64,000 nucleotides of DNA from Ixodes scapularis (GCF_016920785.2 NW_024609857.1:135029094-135093093); one strand, 5' to 3'. Numbered from the stretch's first letter, positions 29,752 to 42,325 are shown. Translations and numbers: made by a program. Notes: generated from the sequence alone by a model not told the origin.

Positions 29752-30417
29752 TTGACTCTTGTACACTCAGGACATCGTGGAATCGTGGCCATGAAAGCCT
29801 GTGCCAGAAGTTACATGTGGTGGTCAGGAATTGACAAAGATATTGAATTATGTGTGGCGGAATGTGCCCAATGTCAAACAAACCAGAAAACCAAGATAAA
29901 AGTACCGATGACAAAGTGGGAACGACCATCAACAGCCTGGGATACGCTTCACATGGACTTTGCGGGTCCAGTGGAAGGGAAAGTATTTCTGGTCGTTGTA
30001 GACGCATACACCAAGTGGTTGGAGGTGCGAGTAGTTAGCAGCATGGCATCAAGCGCTGTAATCAAGGAGCTGCGGGGATTATTCGCCACATTTGGAGTGC
30101 CAAAGAAGGTTTGTTCAGACAACGGGGCTGCGTTCATCACAGAAGAAATCGCGACGTTTTACCGAATGAACAACATCAACGCAGTCACGAGCGCACCTTA
30201 CCACCCGGCAACCAACGGGCAGGCTGAGCGGATGGTACAGGAGCTCAAACAAGCTGTATCTAAAAAAAGGAAGGGAAGACCTGTCGTGCGTGTTGTCACG
30301 TTTCCTATTCAAGCAACACACGACAGTGCACGCAACAACGGGCAAGACTCCTGCGTGGATGATGTACGGCCGAGAATTGCCTTCTGCACTGGATCGACTC
30401 AAGTCATCCCTCTTTAA
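29752..30417 (+). pseudogene. Gypsy 2 integrase
   Basis: Zinc module LVHSGHRGIVAMKACARSY followed by CVAECAQCQTN (H-H-C-C). The catalytic core has LHMDFAGPVEGK (first Asp near 29955), VCSDNGAAFITEEI (second Asp near 30118) and HPATNGQAERMVQELK (Glu near 30222). All three catalytic residues are present. The frame leaves the true path near 30255-30290, after KKRKG, and the C-terminal region continues in the frame starting at 30290. Confidence 0.92.
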
Positions 30418-30838
30418 GCAGTTGCCTGAAGAAAACAGCGATATCCACAAATTTGCTCGTGGACAACCCGTGTGGATTCGACAGTTCCCACACGAGCGAA
30501 AGTGGATGCCGGGGTCCATCGCACGCCGCGCCGGACCACGATCCTGGATGGTTGACACAGAGCGGGGTCAAGTCAGACGACATCTAAACCATATTCGACA
30601 TCGCACTCCGAATTCGAGCTGCTGGGAGACACAGCCGCCACCGCCAGTTTGGGATATGTGCTCACACGATCGCCAGGGCACACATTCGGGCGCGAATGGT
30701 CCAGAACAAACAACTAAACAGCACAGCACAGACGACGACGTTCGCCCATTACCAACAGTGGGATCTGCCTTGTCAACCGCGACGCGGGTGAGCTCCCGGG
30801 CGCGTCGACCACCGGACAGATACGGTGCCCACGTCTAA
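30290..30838 (+). pseudogene. Gypsy 2 integrase C-terminus
   Basis: HATTGKTPAWMMYGRELPSA followed by LDRLKSSLF, PVWIRQFPHERKWMPGSIA and SWMVDTERGQVRRHLNHIRH form the usual post-catalytic beta-rich segment. The tail ends with SSRARRPPDRYGAHV at 30838. The stop merges with the polypurine tract, so no space for an envelope gene exists. Confidence 0.9.
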
Positions 30839-30849
30839 GGAGGAAGGGG
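30837..30849 (+). other. Polypurine tract of gypsy 2
   Basis: AAGGAGGAAGGGG directly precedes the 3' LTR, overlapping the stop codon of pol. Confidence 0.9.
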
Positions 30850-31043
30850 TGTGATGTATCTACCGGCACACGGCCGGCGGGCAAGTCTGCGAGCACTGCG
30901 CACGAGCGCGTGGGTTTGTCTCGAAGGCTGGCTGCGCTCTCGTGAGGCACATAAAAAACAATCTCAACCGTTTCGGGTGCTTCGAATGACTGTCTCGTCA
31001 TTACCCCAGCTAAGGTCGTATACCTAGCTAAGGTTATTCTACA
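30850..31043 (+). repeat. 3' LTR of gypsy 2
   Basis: 194 bp, 190 identical positions to the 5' LTR, followed by the second CCAAT duplication at 31044-31048. Confidence 0.95.
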
Positions 31044-31260
31044 CCAATGATGGCTGGAAAGTTGGTTAAATGATGGCCTTGCATTGGTGCCAATGATGGC
31101 TGGGAGGTTGGTTGAGTGATGGCCCAACGCTGGTGCCAATGTCTGGGCCAACAATGAAGGATGTTGCTATTGGCCAGAATGCAAATGCTAGACCAACCTT
31201 TGGGGGCGGTTTTTTGTTATTCTTAGCCAAATGTAGGCCCAGCATCGGTCTGCTGCGTGG
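31044..31260. repeat. 46-bp tandem repeat, right of gypsy 2
   Basis: CCAATGATGGCTGG recurs at about 31044 and 31090, with a third weaker unit near 31136. It is the continuation of 26341-26564. Confidence 0.75.
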
Positions 31261-32030
31261 GTACAATTCACCTCGCAAATACTCCATTCATTTAAAAAAA
31301 AAAAAGCAAAATAAAATTCGGACGAAACATTATTTCAATGTGTGACTGATTGTCTCGTAGTGGCTCGGGTGGTGATCAGTGAAGCTTACGAACTTTTCCG
31401 GCATCGCCTCATCGGAAACCAGAACTACGATAGCTCTACGCTTCTACGATTCGATTTGCGTTAGACATATTAAAAGTGAGAATTTTGCGTTCGGAAGTAC
31501 AAATGCAAGCACAGGTCAAAAAAAAAAAAAAAAAAAGCGGCGCAAAACGTTAGCGCAAAACGCCATCGAATGAGATAAAACTTGCTGTCTCGATGGCTCA
31601 GTACAGGCAAAAAAAGAGGGCTGCATAATGTTCCCAAGCGCCGCATCAGGCATTTGTCACGCGCACTGGCACAGCTGGCGCTTTTGCGCACTAGTCGTTG
31701 AACGGATACATCCTTTATAAAAGTTGCTTGTCTGCACGCAAACAACTAGACTGTCGAGCACGCAGTAGAACCGATTCCCAGAATACGAGGAATGTGAGTG
31801 AATTTCAGTTCTTGTTTTGGTGAAACTTTACCATTTATAGCGTGTGCTTTACACTCATACTCCAATTCACTATATTTTCACGGCATCTTTCTTTTTTTTA
31901 TTAAAGCGAAGCTTTTTATGACTAGGGTTCCGTGATTTTTTCGTGTGCAGTGATTAAAACTCTGCGCTCGCACTGCCGCACGCGCCGCACGCGCACGCCT
32001 TCCTCGCATAAAATATATTAAGTAAGTATC
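31261..32030. other. Unassigned
   Basis: No gene seen. Two A-runs (about 31290 and 31520-31537) and short frames without motifs. Confidence 0.35.
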
Positions 32031-32032
32031 CA

Positions 32033-32217
32033 GAATAAAGCGTTGACGAACGCGCGTGCAACATGCCGTTTGTTTTAGGCTTTTCTTTTCGAACAGTTGC
32101 TGTTGCAGATGCTGGCGACCCACGCGCAAGTCTTTCCCTATAAAAGTTTGGAAGTAAATAACTAAAATAAAGCGTTGACGAACGCGCGTGCGAGATGCCA
32201 TTTGTTTTAGGCTTTAC
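32033..32217. repeat. Direct repeat, about 55-bp units, 130-bp spacing
   Basis: AATAAAGCGTTGACGAACGC and the following GCGTGC...TTTGTTTTAGGCTTT occur at about 32033-32085 and 32163-32217. Confidence 0.85.
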
Positions 32218-32352
32218 TGCTGCATACGCCGGCACGTGCGGCGCGTGGAACACTATTCCCTGCATTCTCCTTGATGCTTGGGTAATTTAGCAATAGGCCT
32301 ATTCAATAAAGTTAGTTGTCAATAGGAACCATTCAAGATCAGTAGACTCTTA

Positions 32353-32399
32353 GGTGCGAGCGTAGACATGCCCACGTCGGCCATGTCTACGCTCGCACC
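32353..32399. repeat. Perfect 18-bp-arm hairpin
   Basis: GGTGCGAGCGTAGACATG (32353-32370) pairs perfectly with 32382-32399 across an 11-nt loop. A GC-rich 170-bp stretch follows, then an AATAAAA-containing A-run near 32650. Confidence 0.92.
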
Positions 32400-34850
32400 G
32401 CGCTCTATTTTTCGTCGTTCCAAGAGCTTGCGCGCCTCGTTTTCTTTCCATCCGCTCTCCTAGAGTGGCGGTCCCGCCGCGCGTGTCTACTTTCCGCCGG
32501 GTGGCGGTCCTGTCGCTCGTGTCTAGTTTTCTCCGGCTCCTCGGGGTGGGTCTGTGTCGTGTGCTAAACATCTTCGCTGGTCATTCACCTTCACAGAGTG
32601 GAATATGGCTTATGATTGTTTATGAAACGCCTGTCTAGCATCTTCATTAAATAAAAAAAAGAGTTATAAGCGAAATTGGCATCGGCATTTTTTGCTCAGT
32701 CAACTCACTACAATATTAGAAAGTGCGGTTATGCAATACTGCAGTGCTAAGCATACTTTAACACAAATCTTCAAAAATGCTTAGCACTAGGGGCACTGTA
32801 TTAACGCATTTAAAGTAACGCAAATTGTAATTGCATACATTAGATTTCACCACTGAGCCCTCTGCACATACCACTGTCAAGACATTTTTATATATATTTA
32901 TTAATTATTTTACTAATACGTATAGAAATATATTGCTTTATATTTATAGTTTCAAATATTTTCATTTTTTTTTAGTTCGATGGAAATTGCTGTGGTTGTA
33001 TTGCCTTTTAAGTTCAGTTATTAATGCCGAGCACACCGATTGGAGCGCTGCGATCGCTCAATTGTAATCTGTCAAGTATCACGTGACGAGGCAAGGGATT
33101 TTCTCGGATTTACTTTGCTTTGATTGTGTGCTTCAGCGCGTAGCGGAAGGAACTGTTCGCTAAATGCATTTTGTTTTTGCAATCACGCCTAACGAGCGAG
33201 TTCGAAAAACAAATTCGAATATGCGAAGCGAAACGATCAGAAAGTCTGTATAGTTATTACGATGAAATCCTATGATAGCTTCATGGCGGCCAACACCGCC
33301 CAGATACTTCGCCGTGAAAACAAAAAAAAAGAAAACATACTTCGACGTGCTCTTTGCGCCCTTCCCGACTTCAAGCAGCAAACAAAAGTAAATACGTACT
33401 CAAAAGCACAATTATCAGTGACGGCCGTTCGGTTCACGGACTCCGAAAGCAACGACAACATTCCGAACAATTTCAGCGGCCACTTACGTCAGAAGGAAAG
33501 CCAAGGTTGTTCGGAAGGCCTGTCAAGACGCTCGTCCCTTGTTTGCCTACAACCGGACGTCTTGTTAAGTGGATATATTAGCGCGACCCTTTTTTGTTTT
33601 AAGGGGACCGATTCCGTAGGAATAGTTTGAACCTTGACCCTTCCTTCCTTCTGAACGGAATCTTCCGGTCAGAAGGTGTCTGATGTCTTCGTCGTCCCCT
33701 TGTTATTTTCGGAGTGTTCTTGTTATTTTCGAAGCGACGTACGCTCTCGTCGCAGTGGCGAACTCGTCAATACTATTAGCTGGTTTCTTTGACGTCAAGC
33801 ACAAATAAACACGCTATGGATTACTCTCTCATCACATGGTACACAAACTTTATTCTACACGTATATGTCTAAAACCGCGCGAGCAGACTGCGAAAATAAC
33901 TGGCGATCAGATTGCCAAGTTCAAAACCTATTCGGGAATCCTCGCAATTGGTTTCCATTCGCTCTGTCTGTTTCCGAAAGCCTGGAAAGAATGAAAGAAA
34001 ACTCGCTTCGGGACCCATGCCGTCCAGAATACACCTGTTTAGTCACTAGACAAGCTTCGCGAGCCACGACGACGACCAATTTGGTTGTTGTCAGTACGAT
34101 AACACGAAACTGGGTCAGCTGGGTCACTATGTCATCTCCGTAGGCCGCGACACCACAGCTCTCCTGCTGCTGGAGTTTAATTTGAACGAGAAGTACAACC
34201 AGAAAATTATGTCAAATGTAACCCTAAACTCTCGTACAAGTTAATGAATCAAACAAGCATTGTGAATTTACACCTTAACCTTATTTTACTAACGAAGTGA
34301 ATAAGCGGTCACTTGACCCTGGCTACTACGTCAAGACAAAAAGCCGCCAGGTGGCGCCACTCTATTTTTTTTCGGAACTAATACCGATATGCTGAAAAAC
34401 TCTGGGGAAAATTAAATGTTGCCTTATTTTTCTGGAACCTTTTCAAAGTAATTTTTTGGGAAATTTTGTATGTTTGAAACGTACTGACCTACTGGCAGAC
34501 ACTCAGCACGGATTGAAGAATAATAAACTTTTAAAAAATACAAGTAAAAACTATTTATTGGTAAATATATTTGTGAACTAAAATAAAAATAAGGATCACT
34601 AAATAATCTAAATATTTTAAAATTTCGCACACAAAAATGTAGAAGTTCCGAAGTGTCCCCTAAATTTCACTATAAATTCTGATATAATAGTTATGGACAG
34701 ATTGCAATGTAGTCAGAGTTATTTTTGCTAGCAGTCTGTCTAAAAACAATCACGTACACATCAAAAAAAAAAAAAAAAAACTTGAATCGCTTTGGGAACT
34801 TTACGCAACTATGGCTCAACAGCCTTGCACTACCATTCCGAGGTAGTGGT
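32400..34850. other. Unassigned 2.4-kb stretch
   Basis: GC-rich at 32400-32570, AT-rich after. ORFs such as 33262-33630 have no motif. No RNA gene recognised. Confidence 0.35.
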
Positions 34851-34859
34851 CATCAGACT

Positions 34860-35005
34860 TGTACGTAATCCGTTACAAGTAACGAAATTACTTGTAATCC
34901 CTTACATTTATAGGTAATTTAGCAATGTAATAATTACATATTTTCTAAAGTAATTCCCTCATTAATTTACGTAACGGATTCCTTGTAATTCGTTACATTT
35001 TTTTT
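34860..35005. repeat. GTAACG/TAATTAC-rich repeat
   Basis: Dense, partly self-complementary copies of GTAACG, CGTTAC, TTACTTGTAAT and GTAATTA. A related, more decayed stretch lies at 37866-38000. Probably the terminus of a dispersed element whose limits I cannot define. Confidence 0.55.
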
Positions 35006-36720
35006 GAAGACCCCCTGAAGGGAACCCCCTACCCCCTTTTTAGAAGGAGGGAGGGGGGGGGATTCCTTCTAAAAAAAGGTTGCTTTTATTTTGGTAAAGG
35101 CCAGCGCAGTTACACTGTCACGCGCATTGAGCCGCGCAAAGGGAGGCTTGGCACTCTTCAGTTCTTCAAAGCCTTTCTTTACAACACAAGACCCTGAATA
35201 TCTTCTTTTATACCCTATCAACAATTTCAAAAAACCCAAATAAGTATTTCTTCAAAAACAAATAAATAAGTAATATGCAAGCTATATCCGCTTTTTTTTT
35301 TGTCCTTTTTTTTCTTGTTGTTTTTTTGCGATCGAAGACAAGTAGAGGAGGACAGGTGATTGTGTGCCTTTTCCAGAAGCTCGATGCGGTAAATTGACAC
35401 ACAATAATTAACAACATCCTTCTCGGTTATAGTAACTACGACCATTTTCATTATGTCAAAATGCGAGACAACGCTCCGTATACCCTTAAATTCACTAAAA
35501 GAGATGTGATAATATATGAAGGTGTTATTGCCCCAAGCACCCTCGTTCACTGCTGCACACTTATCTTCTCTTAGAAAACAGGATGTATTTGTTTCTGCTT
35601 CTTTCAGCTTATTTAAACCTTTTTTAAAAGCCACATACAATTTTGGAGCCCAACTTCTAGGGTTGACCCACTTTATGTGTGAATTTCAGCCAGGTTATCT
35701 GCATCTCAGTTACCTTTTTTGTTAGACAGCTTTTTGCGAGCACTTCGAAAGTGGTAATAGTCTTCTCTTTTCTTCTTCCACTTCTTACGCCAGCAGGACG
35801 CATCTTATCTCAAGCAGATATTTTTACAAATAAAGCATAATGGTGGCTGACGTAGACTGGATATTCTGGGCTTGAGGAGAGAGTGACACTCGTGAGTGGG
35901 GACATAGTGCGGCTTAGTTATCTGCCCTCCGCTGCCCGTGGCATCAGCGGACGTCTATCTGGAGAAGACGGGAAAAATCTGCACTCGGTCCATGCTCCGT
36001 GGGTTTTTGAACTGCATCAAGAAAGCTACACACGGCAAACGTGCGTTTAAATTTCGTTGTTTTAACCGACGTTCCAATTAATTCTTGTTACAAGAGTACT
36101 GTTGTTTTTTTCGCTATTACCTATATTTATATATTGAAACCGTTTTCTTATTCACCAACGTCTCAACCGAGGCTCGACGTGTTCAAAATCAAAGGAAGAA
36201 GAATATAGTGCCCAACCTTATTTATTATTTAATTATCACCTTACTTGTGCCAACTATGTTTTGCTATTGTCTGGTAATTTCTTATATCATTTTTGGCTAG
36301 TTGTATGACGACTTCTATACTTCGTCTCACCCTACGAGGGACTAAAGGCAAAAGCTACGGACCGCCAGATCCAATCACGAGCCACTTAGAAACTGTGCGG
36401 TTTTTCGCTTCGATGACCGTATCGGTGCCCGCGTCTCGGACCACTGATGAGGGGATGGCGGGACAGTGGTTCGAATTGAAAAACACTGACTGACTCAACA
36501 ATTTTACATCGCAAAAAAAGCCACGACATATAGGCTCTTTGCAGCGTCGGAGCTATATAAATGATGCGGCACTTTTAGTTTCGAGCATTATTCGTCCACC
36601 CGACATCAATGTTAAGCGTGTCATAGTATAGCGTGGAACGTGATTGGACCTGGCGGCCCGTGTCTTTGGCCTTTAGTCCATCCTAGGATGAGACAGAGTA
36701 TACAGCTTCGCAATTTCGTC
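35006..36720. other. Unassigned
   Basis: Includes a short G/C-run inverted pair (35015-35080) and AT-rich DNA. No supported gene. Confidence 0.35.
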
Positions 36721-36723
36721 AAT

Positions 36724-36863
36724 AGAGAGTTTGAGTGGACCGTCCCGGTGACTCCGATAACGATACCTGATAATCCACCGCCGCCTTTGCGCACGCATCA
36801 TATCGTTATCGGGTATTGTTATCGGGAGTATCGGAGGTATCGGAACGATCTACTAAAATTGTC
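36724..36863. mobile_element. Short foldback MITE, GATAACGATAC family, copy 1
   Basis: The left arm (GAGAGTTTGAGTGG, ACTCCGATAACGATACC) pairs with a right arm ending GGAACGATCTACTAAAA. The right arm has an extra TATCGGG-type repeat. Copy 2 at 49003-49131 shows the arms more cleanly. Confidence 0.75.
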
Positions 36864-37041
36864 AAATATCAGGCAATGGTTAAAACGCCGAAGCTTTGCT
36901 CTACCTTCGAGGTAAATAGTACTTGGATTGCTTCGTTAAAAAGAACAATGTAGAGCATAAAATAATCATAAAGCACAATATGGCACGCCCATTCAGTGCC
37001 TCAGTTCAAAAGGTATTTGAGCGTAGCAGTCGACATTTTAA

Positions 37042-37714
37042 AGGGGCACTCACACCCCAAGGGTTGTGTTTTTTTACTGTCTAAAACGATACAAGTTGTA
37101 GTCAGAAACAAGAAAAAACAAGCTCGCGCGCGCGAATTTTTTTTTAATGTTATTTTTGTGTTTTCCTCTTCCGCTTTTTGCCTCCTCGCTTCTTTTGATT
37201 CGTGACGTCAAAAATTATGAAGTTTAGAACCTTTGTAGGCGACATTTCTATAACAATCAATAACGGCAATCGTAAAACACTTCTTAACGCAAGCGCGAGC
37301 GCACTACGGCCCTTTTTATTGAAATACCAAAAATCAAAGTCCGGTGTGATGTCGCCTTCTGAAATTGTATCCTCCCTCAGAAGACATGCCGCCTGGGCAG
37401 GTGGCACCGGTCGCACGGACTAAAACCGTTTTTTCTCGGTCCGCCGGCACCCCAGTCTCCCGCTCCTTTCCTCTTCGCATCGGGTCGCGGTGGCAGCCGC
37501 ACGGAGTCGTGAAAGAAAGTTGACTCTCAGGACTCCGCAATTATTGACGCCAACGCACCGGCGCGGAGCGCGCGGGAACTTCGATTCGGCATCTGGAAAT
37601 CGTTTTTTTACTTCACAAATACTGAATTCCGAAGTTTCAAACTTCAGAGTCCCGGCATCGTTTTTAATTATTTCGGATAATAAAAAAAAATAATTTTGGT
37701 GTGTCGGTGCCCCT
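37042..37714. mobile_element. TTAA-flanked MITE (673 bp)
   Basis: TTAA at 37038-37041 and 37715-37718. The termini AGGGGCACTCACACC and AGGGGCACCGACACACC (from the right) are inverted. The interior has no transposase. Same insertion-site type as 14656-15305 but different interior. Confidence 0.8.
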
Positions 37715-37718
37715 TTAA

Positions 37719-40700
37719 GTAAGAAATGACGCAAAATGTCTGACGAGACTTTCGAGAGCCAGCTGTTGCTCCAAACACTCAAGGTCCATAAATATAACAA
37801 GTGGCAATACTAAGAACTTGAACAACCCTCTTTCATTGTTTCTTACTTGAGGACAATATTGCTAGAAGTAACGCCGCGAAAGTAACGGATTTGTTTTTGG
37901 GGTAACGGTCACTTACTTTTATGGGAGGGTTGTTGTAATTGTAATTAATTAAATTTAGCCTTGAGTAATTGTAAATGTAGTTTCTTACTATTCTTCAGTA
38001 ACATGCACCAGTTTGGTGGTCATGTGCCCGAAGCGAGTGCGTCAGGCTTTAACACACCGCAGTGGCCAAGTATGGCAGCACCTTTTCGTAGTCTAGCTTC
38101 AAAATCTAGTGGCAAAGAAGAAAAAAAAACTTACTGGTGATTATCTGAATACCTGTTGCTTTTTGAGAAATTTTTAAATCGTTTTACAGTATAATACGCC
38201 TTGTGGAAAATGTTTCAATTGCAACTTGATGCATAAATAACTATTTAAAAGGTTAATTCCAGTGTGATAAAGAACGCGTTGATGATGAAGAGGAGTAGCA
38301 TATAGTACATACTTTTGCACCACTCAGAATAGGCAACCTTACGCTTGGTGTAGCCGAACTGGTCATTGAATATGATATGGTTGAGCTAAATATAATATAA
38401 GATGATATGGACCAGCAAAGTTAATAGGGTGTCCAGTTCGAAAACGAAGAAATAGTAACCCTCGGGAGAGCTAGAACCGATCATCACTTTTCTATCCCGC
38501 CAAGCATAATTAGCTCTTGAAGAGCTGGTACGAAGAGGCACAGTAAAATTCAACACGCTGTACAATATTAACGTTCATTAAAGAAACCTTAGAAAACTCC
38601 CTGTCAAGCAACCGCGACCGAGTAATGTGAAATATTACTTCATAGGCAGCTCCTTCGTAAGCATCTGCTACAACGTAAACAAACCATACAATTGCTTGGA
38701 GCGATACTGCAAATGATCCAAGGAAAACACCTGCCTTTGGAGCTCATAAAACCGGAGACGTTTTATAAAGAATCGGCTGATGCCGCTATCTAGGTTAGCA
38801 CTTACAATTATAAATATGATACAGATTTACAGAAAAGAAACGAAAAAAGTAGAAGGCCTACGATTCTACCTACCAGGAAACGGAAAGAAGTACGATCTTC
38901 ATATTCATGACTTGTGGATGGCTAAAAGTACTAATGGGAAAGTGCTGAGACCTCCTGAACTCGTAAACCCTGCACTACCGCTCGTGTTCACAGTTTTATT
39001 AATCATCCAGGAAATAAAAAGGGATAGTGAAGAGAAAGTTTAGGTGAGAGCGCGAAGTACCATAAAGGAACGCTGGAAATCATTGCAACACATCCGCTTG
39101 GATTGCGATTCAAACCAAAACGTTTCACTTTCAACCACTCAGCTTATAAGCCTGTCGTATACATATTCATTGGCTTGCTGAACACCGAACAGCTGAGGCG
39201 GCTCGCAAACTTGGAATGACTCGCAAGACGTTTCCCCAATTATTCTATGCTAACATCCTCTATGCCGACGAAGAGAACAAAAACCACCAGTTGCGTTGAT
39301 TTTTTTTTTTTTTTGGTGGGGGGGAAGGGGGAGTTACGGAAGGTGGAATGTTTTCCACTAAGAATGCGGTAAGGAGTTGGGGGTGGTAATAAGTGTATAT
39401 ATTAGTGGGCTCGCGGAATTGCGGGGGGGGGGGGGGGGGGCGCTGAGTCTTTATGAGACCCCCCCCCCCCTTTCTTCTGGCAACGCCACTGTGAACGACA
39501 GTGGAGGCTAAAACCCAAGAAAACAAATTGTAGACAGGAATGTTGTTCATCGAAGGTTGGAGTTCTTGTTTAGTTTGTTGTGATGAGATATAATGCGTCT
39601 TCGTATAAACACACTTTCAATAAATGAAGTGGCTCGCTTCAAGAAAAAAAAGACAGACGGACATACACCTGGCAAAACTCCGTAGTCCGAAAATTTTCCG
39701 AGTATGGGAGGAATATTTAAGGTTGACCCAGAGGTCATTGTACTAAACAATATTCACGGGGACCACAGACATCCGTCTCCTTTTCACTTTTTGCGCATGC
39801 TCCTTTTACTTTTTGCGCGTCACAGTTGGCCGAACAAAAAAGTTGTGGTTAAGAATAAAATATAATGAACACTGTAGGCTGGAATTGTTTGTCCTTCAGC
39901 TGCAAAATGTGTATGATATCTCATCACTATTGTACTGAAGGAGGCTGGAATATTACGACTTTTCTAATACTCTCATTTTATTAATTCCGACTCGAGTTCT
40001 TCGTTTCAATGCTATGTATTCACGATATCATCAATAAAACTAGATTATGCTCATGGTTTTCAGCGGTCGGTGCAAGGGTTGTCGGCAAGTCTCACTTCAA
40101 GAGAAAAGGAACATTCAAGAGCGTTCGCAGCTCCGTGAACGTCAATGAAAATATAAAGCCGCTATTTGGATGCAACATTTCTGAGTATAGATGATGAAGA
40201 TGATAAAGACTATTGCAAACAGAAGCAAACAAAAGACTCTTCAGTCTGTTCCGTAAACAGTTTGTGGATGATGTCGGATCTACTCTCCAGCTAGAGAGCT
40301 GCATGCTAATCATATCTACTGAGTTCTAAAAGAAAATGAAGAGAGTAAAACTAAATACTTATACATTGTCAAGTCAATTTTTTTATAATTTTTTTATTAT
40401 ATTAGAGAGAGATGTCGAGGAGTAGACAAAAACATCAAAGATGAGTGTGAGCGGTGAACTTCAGAAAAGTGTGAAATGTCCCAATTTACACTATCTGAGC
40501 GACTTTATCGGACTGCCTGGAAACTACTGGGCTGTCATTAGAAATAGAACTGTATGAGCAAAGGGTTTGATCCCCTTCAAACAAAAAGAACTCACCCGGT
40601 TCAATGAACGGCAACAGGTATGCAGAGAGTTAATCAAGATCATATCGCCATGTCCAATCTCAATGCTGCAGGACTATGACCTGCCTCTCGAACTTCGTAT

Positions 40701-41000
40701 AGCTTGTTTAGTGTATGGAACTGGAAAGGTTCTTAACTAAATGCGAATAAAAAGTCTTAAAACCGTAACCTTAATGCAAGTTAAACGTAACCCTACTTGC
40801 TTTATAGAACAAAGGAAATGGGTTCCACGAGAAAAAGAAAGCTCTTGCAGTAGTCGTGCATCTCACACACCAAAAAAAGAAGGCAATAAAAACTAACACT
40901 ACCTGCCATTTGTTTTCCCTTTTTGGCTACCTTTCGTTTTCGCATTATTGTCACCAACATGCTGAACCTTCGATATAGGTCATTTATACTCAAGACTTGA
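37719..41000. other. Unassigned 3.3-kb AT-rich stretch
   Basis: GTAACG-rich remnants at 37866-38000. A G-run (39423-39440) and C-run (39460-39470) flank GCTGAGTCTTTATGAGA. The 87-codon frame at 38780-39043 has no recognisable domain. No RNA gene seen. Confidence 0.35.
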
Positions 41001-41333
41001 CCTCAAAGGGCGACACTTCAGAATTTTTAAACAGAATAAAAGCTATACGGAGAGGATGTCGTCTGCTTCTTGCGCAGGAGTTGCGGTGACGTTAAAACGA
41101 CGCCAAAATGGGTTTGACTTTGATTGAAAGTGTAGTGGGTTGACCCCAATGCTAGATGCCTTGTGGTCTACCCGGCATCTAGCATTGGGGTCAACCCACT
41201 ACACTTTCAATCAAAGTCAAACCCATTTTGGCGTCGTTTTAACGTCACCGCAACTCCTGCGCAAGAAGCAGACGACATCCTCTCCGTATAGCTTTTATTC
41301 TGTTTAAAAATTCTGAAGTGCCACCCTTTGAGG
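41001..41333. repeat. Near-perfect 160-bp-arm inverted repeat with 13-nt loop
   Basis: 41001-41160 and 41174-41333 are reverse complements with only two mismatches, both near the outer end (GGGCGACAC vs GGGTGGCAC). The loop is TTGTGGTCTACCC. A transcript would fold into a 160-bp duplex. There is no coding frame across it. Confidence 0.95.
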
Positions 41334-41344
41334 CCTATTGGAAA

Positions 41345-41690
41345 GACCAGTTTGAAAATCTAACTGGTCAGACTGGTATAACAGGAAATCAAACTGGTGC
41401 AACTGGTAGCCAGACTGGTGTGACTGGTATCAATATTGAACTAACTGGTCACCAGATTGCCTTCTAACTGGTCACCAGGTTGCCGTCTAACTGGTCACCA
41501 GATTGCCTTCTAACTGGTCACCAGATTGGCCTGTGGCCACCATATTAGCCTAACTGGTCAACAGATTGGCCGAACTGGTCAGCGGATTGGCCAAACTGGT
41601 CACCAGACTGGCCGAACTGGTCCAACTGGTAACCAGATTGACCAAACTGGTCACCATATTGTCCTAACTGGTCCAACTGGTTACCAGTTT
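41345..41690. repeat. ACTGGTCACCAG minisatellite
   Basis: Many irregular units of AACTGGTCACCAGATTG followed by variable 3-6 nt. ACTGGT and ACCAGT are reverse complements, so both strands carry the motif. The frames across it on either strand (TGHQTGRTG, GDQFGQSG) follow from the repeat. Confidence 0.9.
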
Positions 41691-42114
41691 GACCCCTCTT
41701 TCTCACTTTATTTATTGGCTTTCTCACTTTGATTCAATGGCTCTGAACTAGTTACGGCATGATCGAGTGTTTACTTTTTACTAAGACATTCATTCCTTGA
41801 GCCGTTCAAAATGCTCTGAGAGGTATGACATTGCTGAGAAAAAGTCAACATGATGGGAATTTTATTTATTCCTTAGGTGGTCACCGAGAAATTCCGTACG
41901 TTCAAAACGACCAGTATAAAAGACGGAAACGCAGAGCTCGGAAGTAGTGATCGGGTTAGTGTGCTGTTGTATTGATGTTTGTATGTCCTGTGTATGTGTA
42001 TGCGCTCAATGCATGTTCAAGTGATGCTTGTAGTATGCGTATTGTGTCTACATTTGTGTATAATAAAGATATCCGAAGCGGAGTGGTGGCTTGAACAAAT
42101 AAAAATATTTTTTG

Positions 42115-42325
42115 ACGAACCAGCGGAACAAGTCAACCAGTGTGACGAGTTCAACCACCATGACCAGTTCAACCATCATGACCAGTCAACCAGTATGACC
42201 AGTTCAACCGCCATGACCAGTCAACCAGTGTGACCAGTCCGAACCACCTTAACCAGTTCAACCATATCGAAACTGGTCAAACTGGAGCAATAACCAAGTT
42301 TGAAACTGGTACCAGTTTGAACTGT
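42115..42325. repeat. AACCAGTNTGACCAGT minisatellite
   Basis: Units of TTCAACCA(C/T)CATGACCAG and TCAACCAGT. The motif is related to the reverse complement of the 41345-41690 array. Ends with AAACTGGTACCAGTTTGAAC, a palindrome. Confidence 0.88.

Larger units (their letters stand above)
26565..31043 (+). mobile_element. Ty3/gypsy LTR retrotransposon 2 (Mag-like), recent but frameshifted
   Basis: Complete element of 4479 bp with 194-bp LTRs and a 5-bp target duplication CCAAT (26560-26564 and 31044-31048). Order: LTR, primer site, gag, protease, RT, RNase H, integrase, polypurine tract, LTR. The LTRs differ at only 4 of 194 positions, so insertion was recent relative to gypsy 1. The gag-pol region has at least four frame disruptions. 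There is no envelope gene: integrase is followed by a short basic C-terminus that ends just before the polypurine tract. Confidence 0.95.

Noticed and set aside
30838..31043. Envelope gene that would make gypsy 2 an errantivirus-like element
   Set aside because: Pol ends at the polypurine tract and no frame lies between it and the LTR; gypsy 1 likewise has none.
41526..41732. Gly/Gln/Thr repeat frames on both strands
   Set aside because: Produced by the ACTGGTCACCAG minisatellite, which is its own near-reverse-complement.
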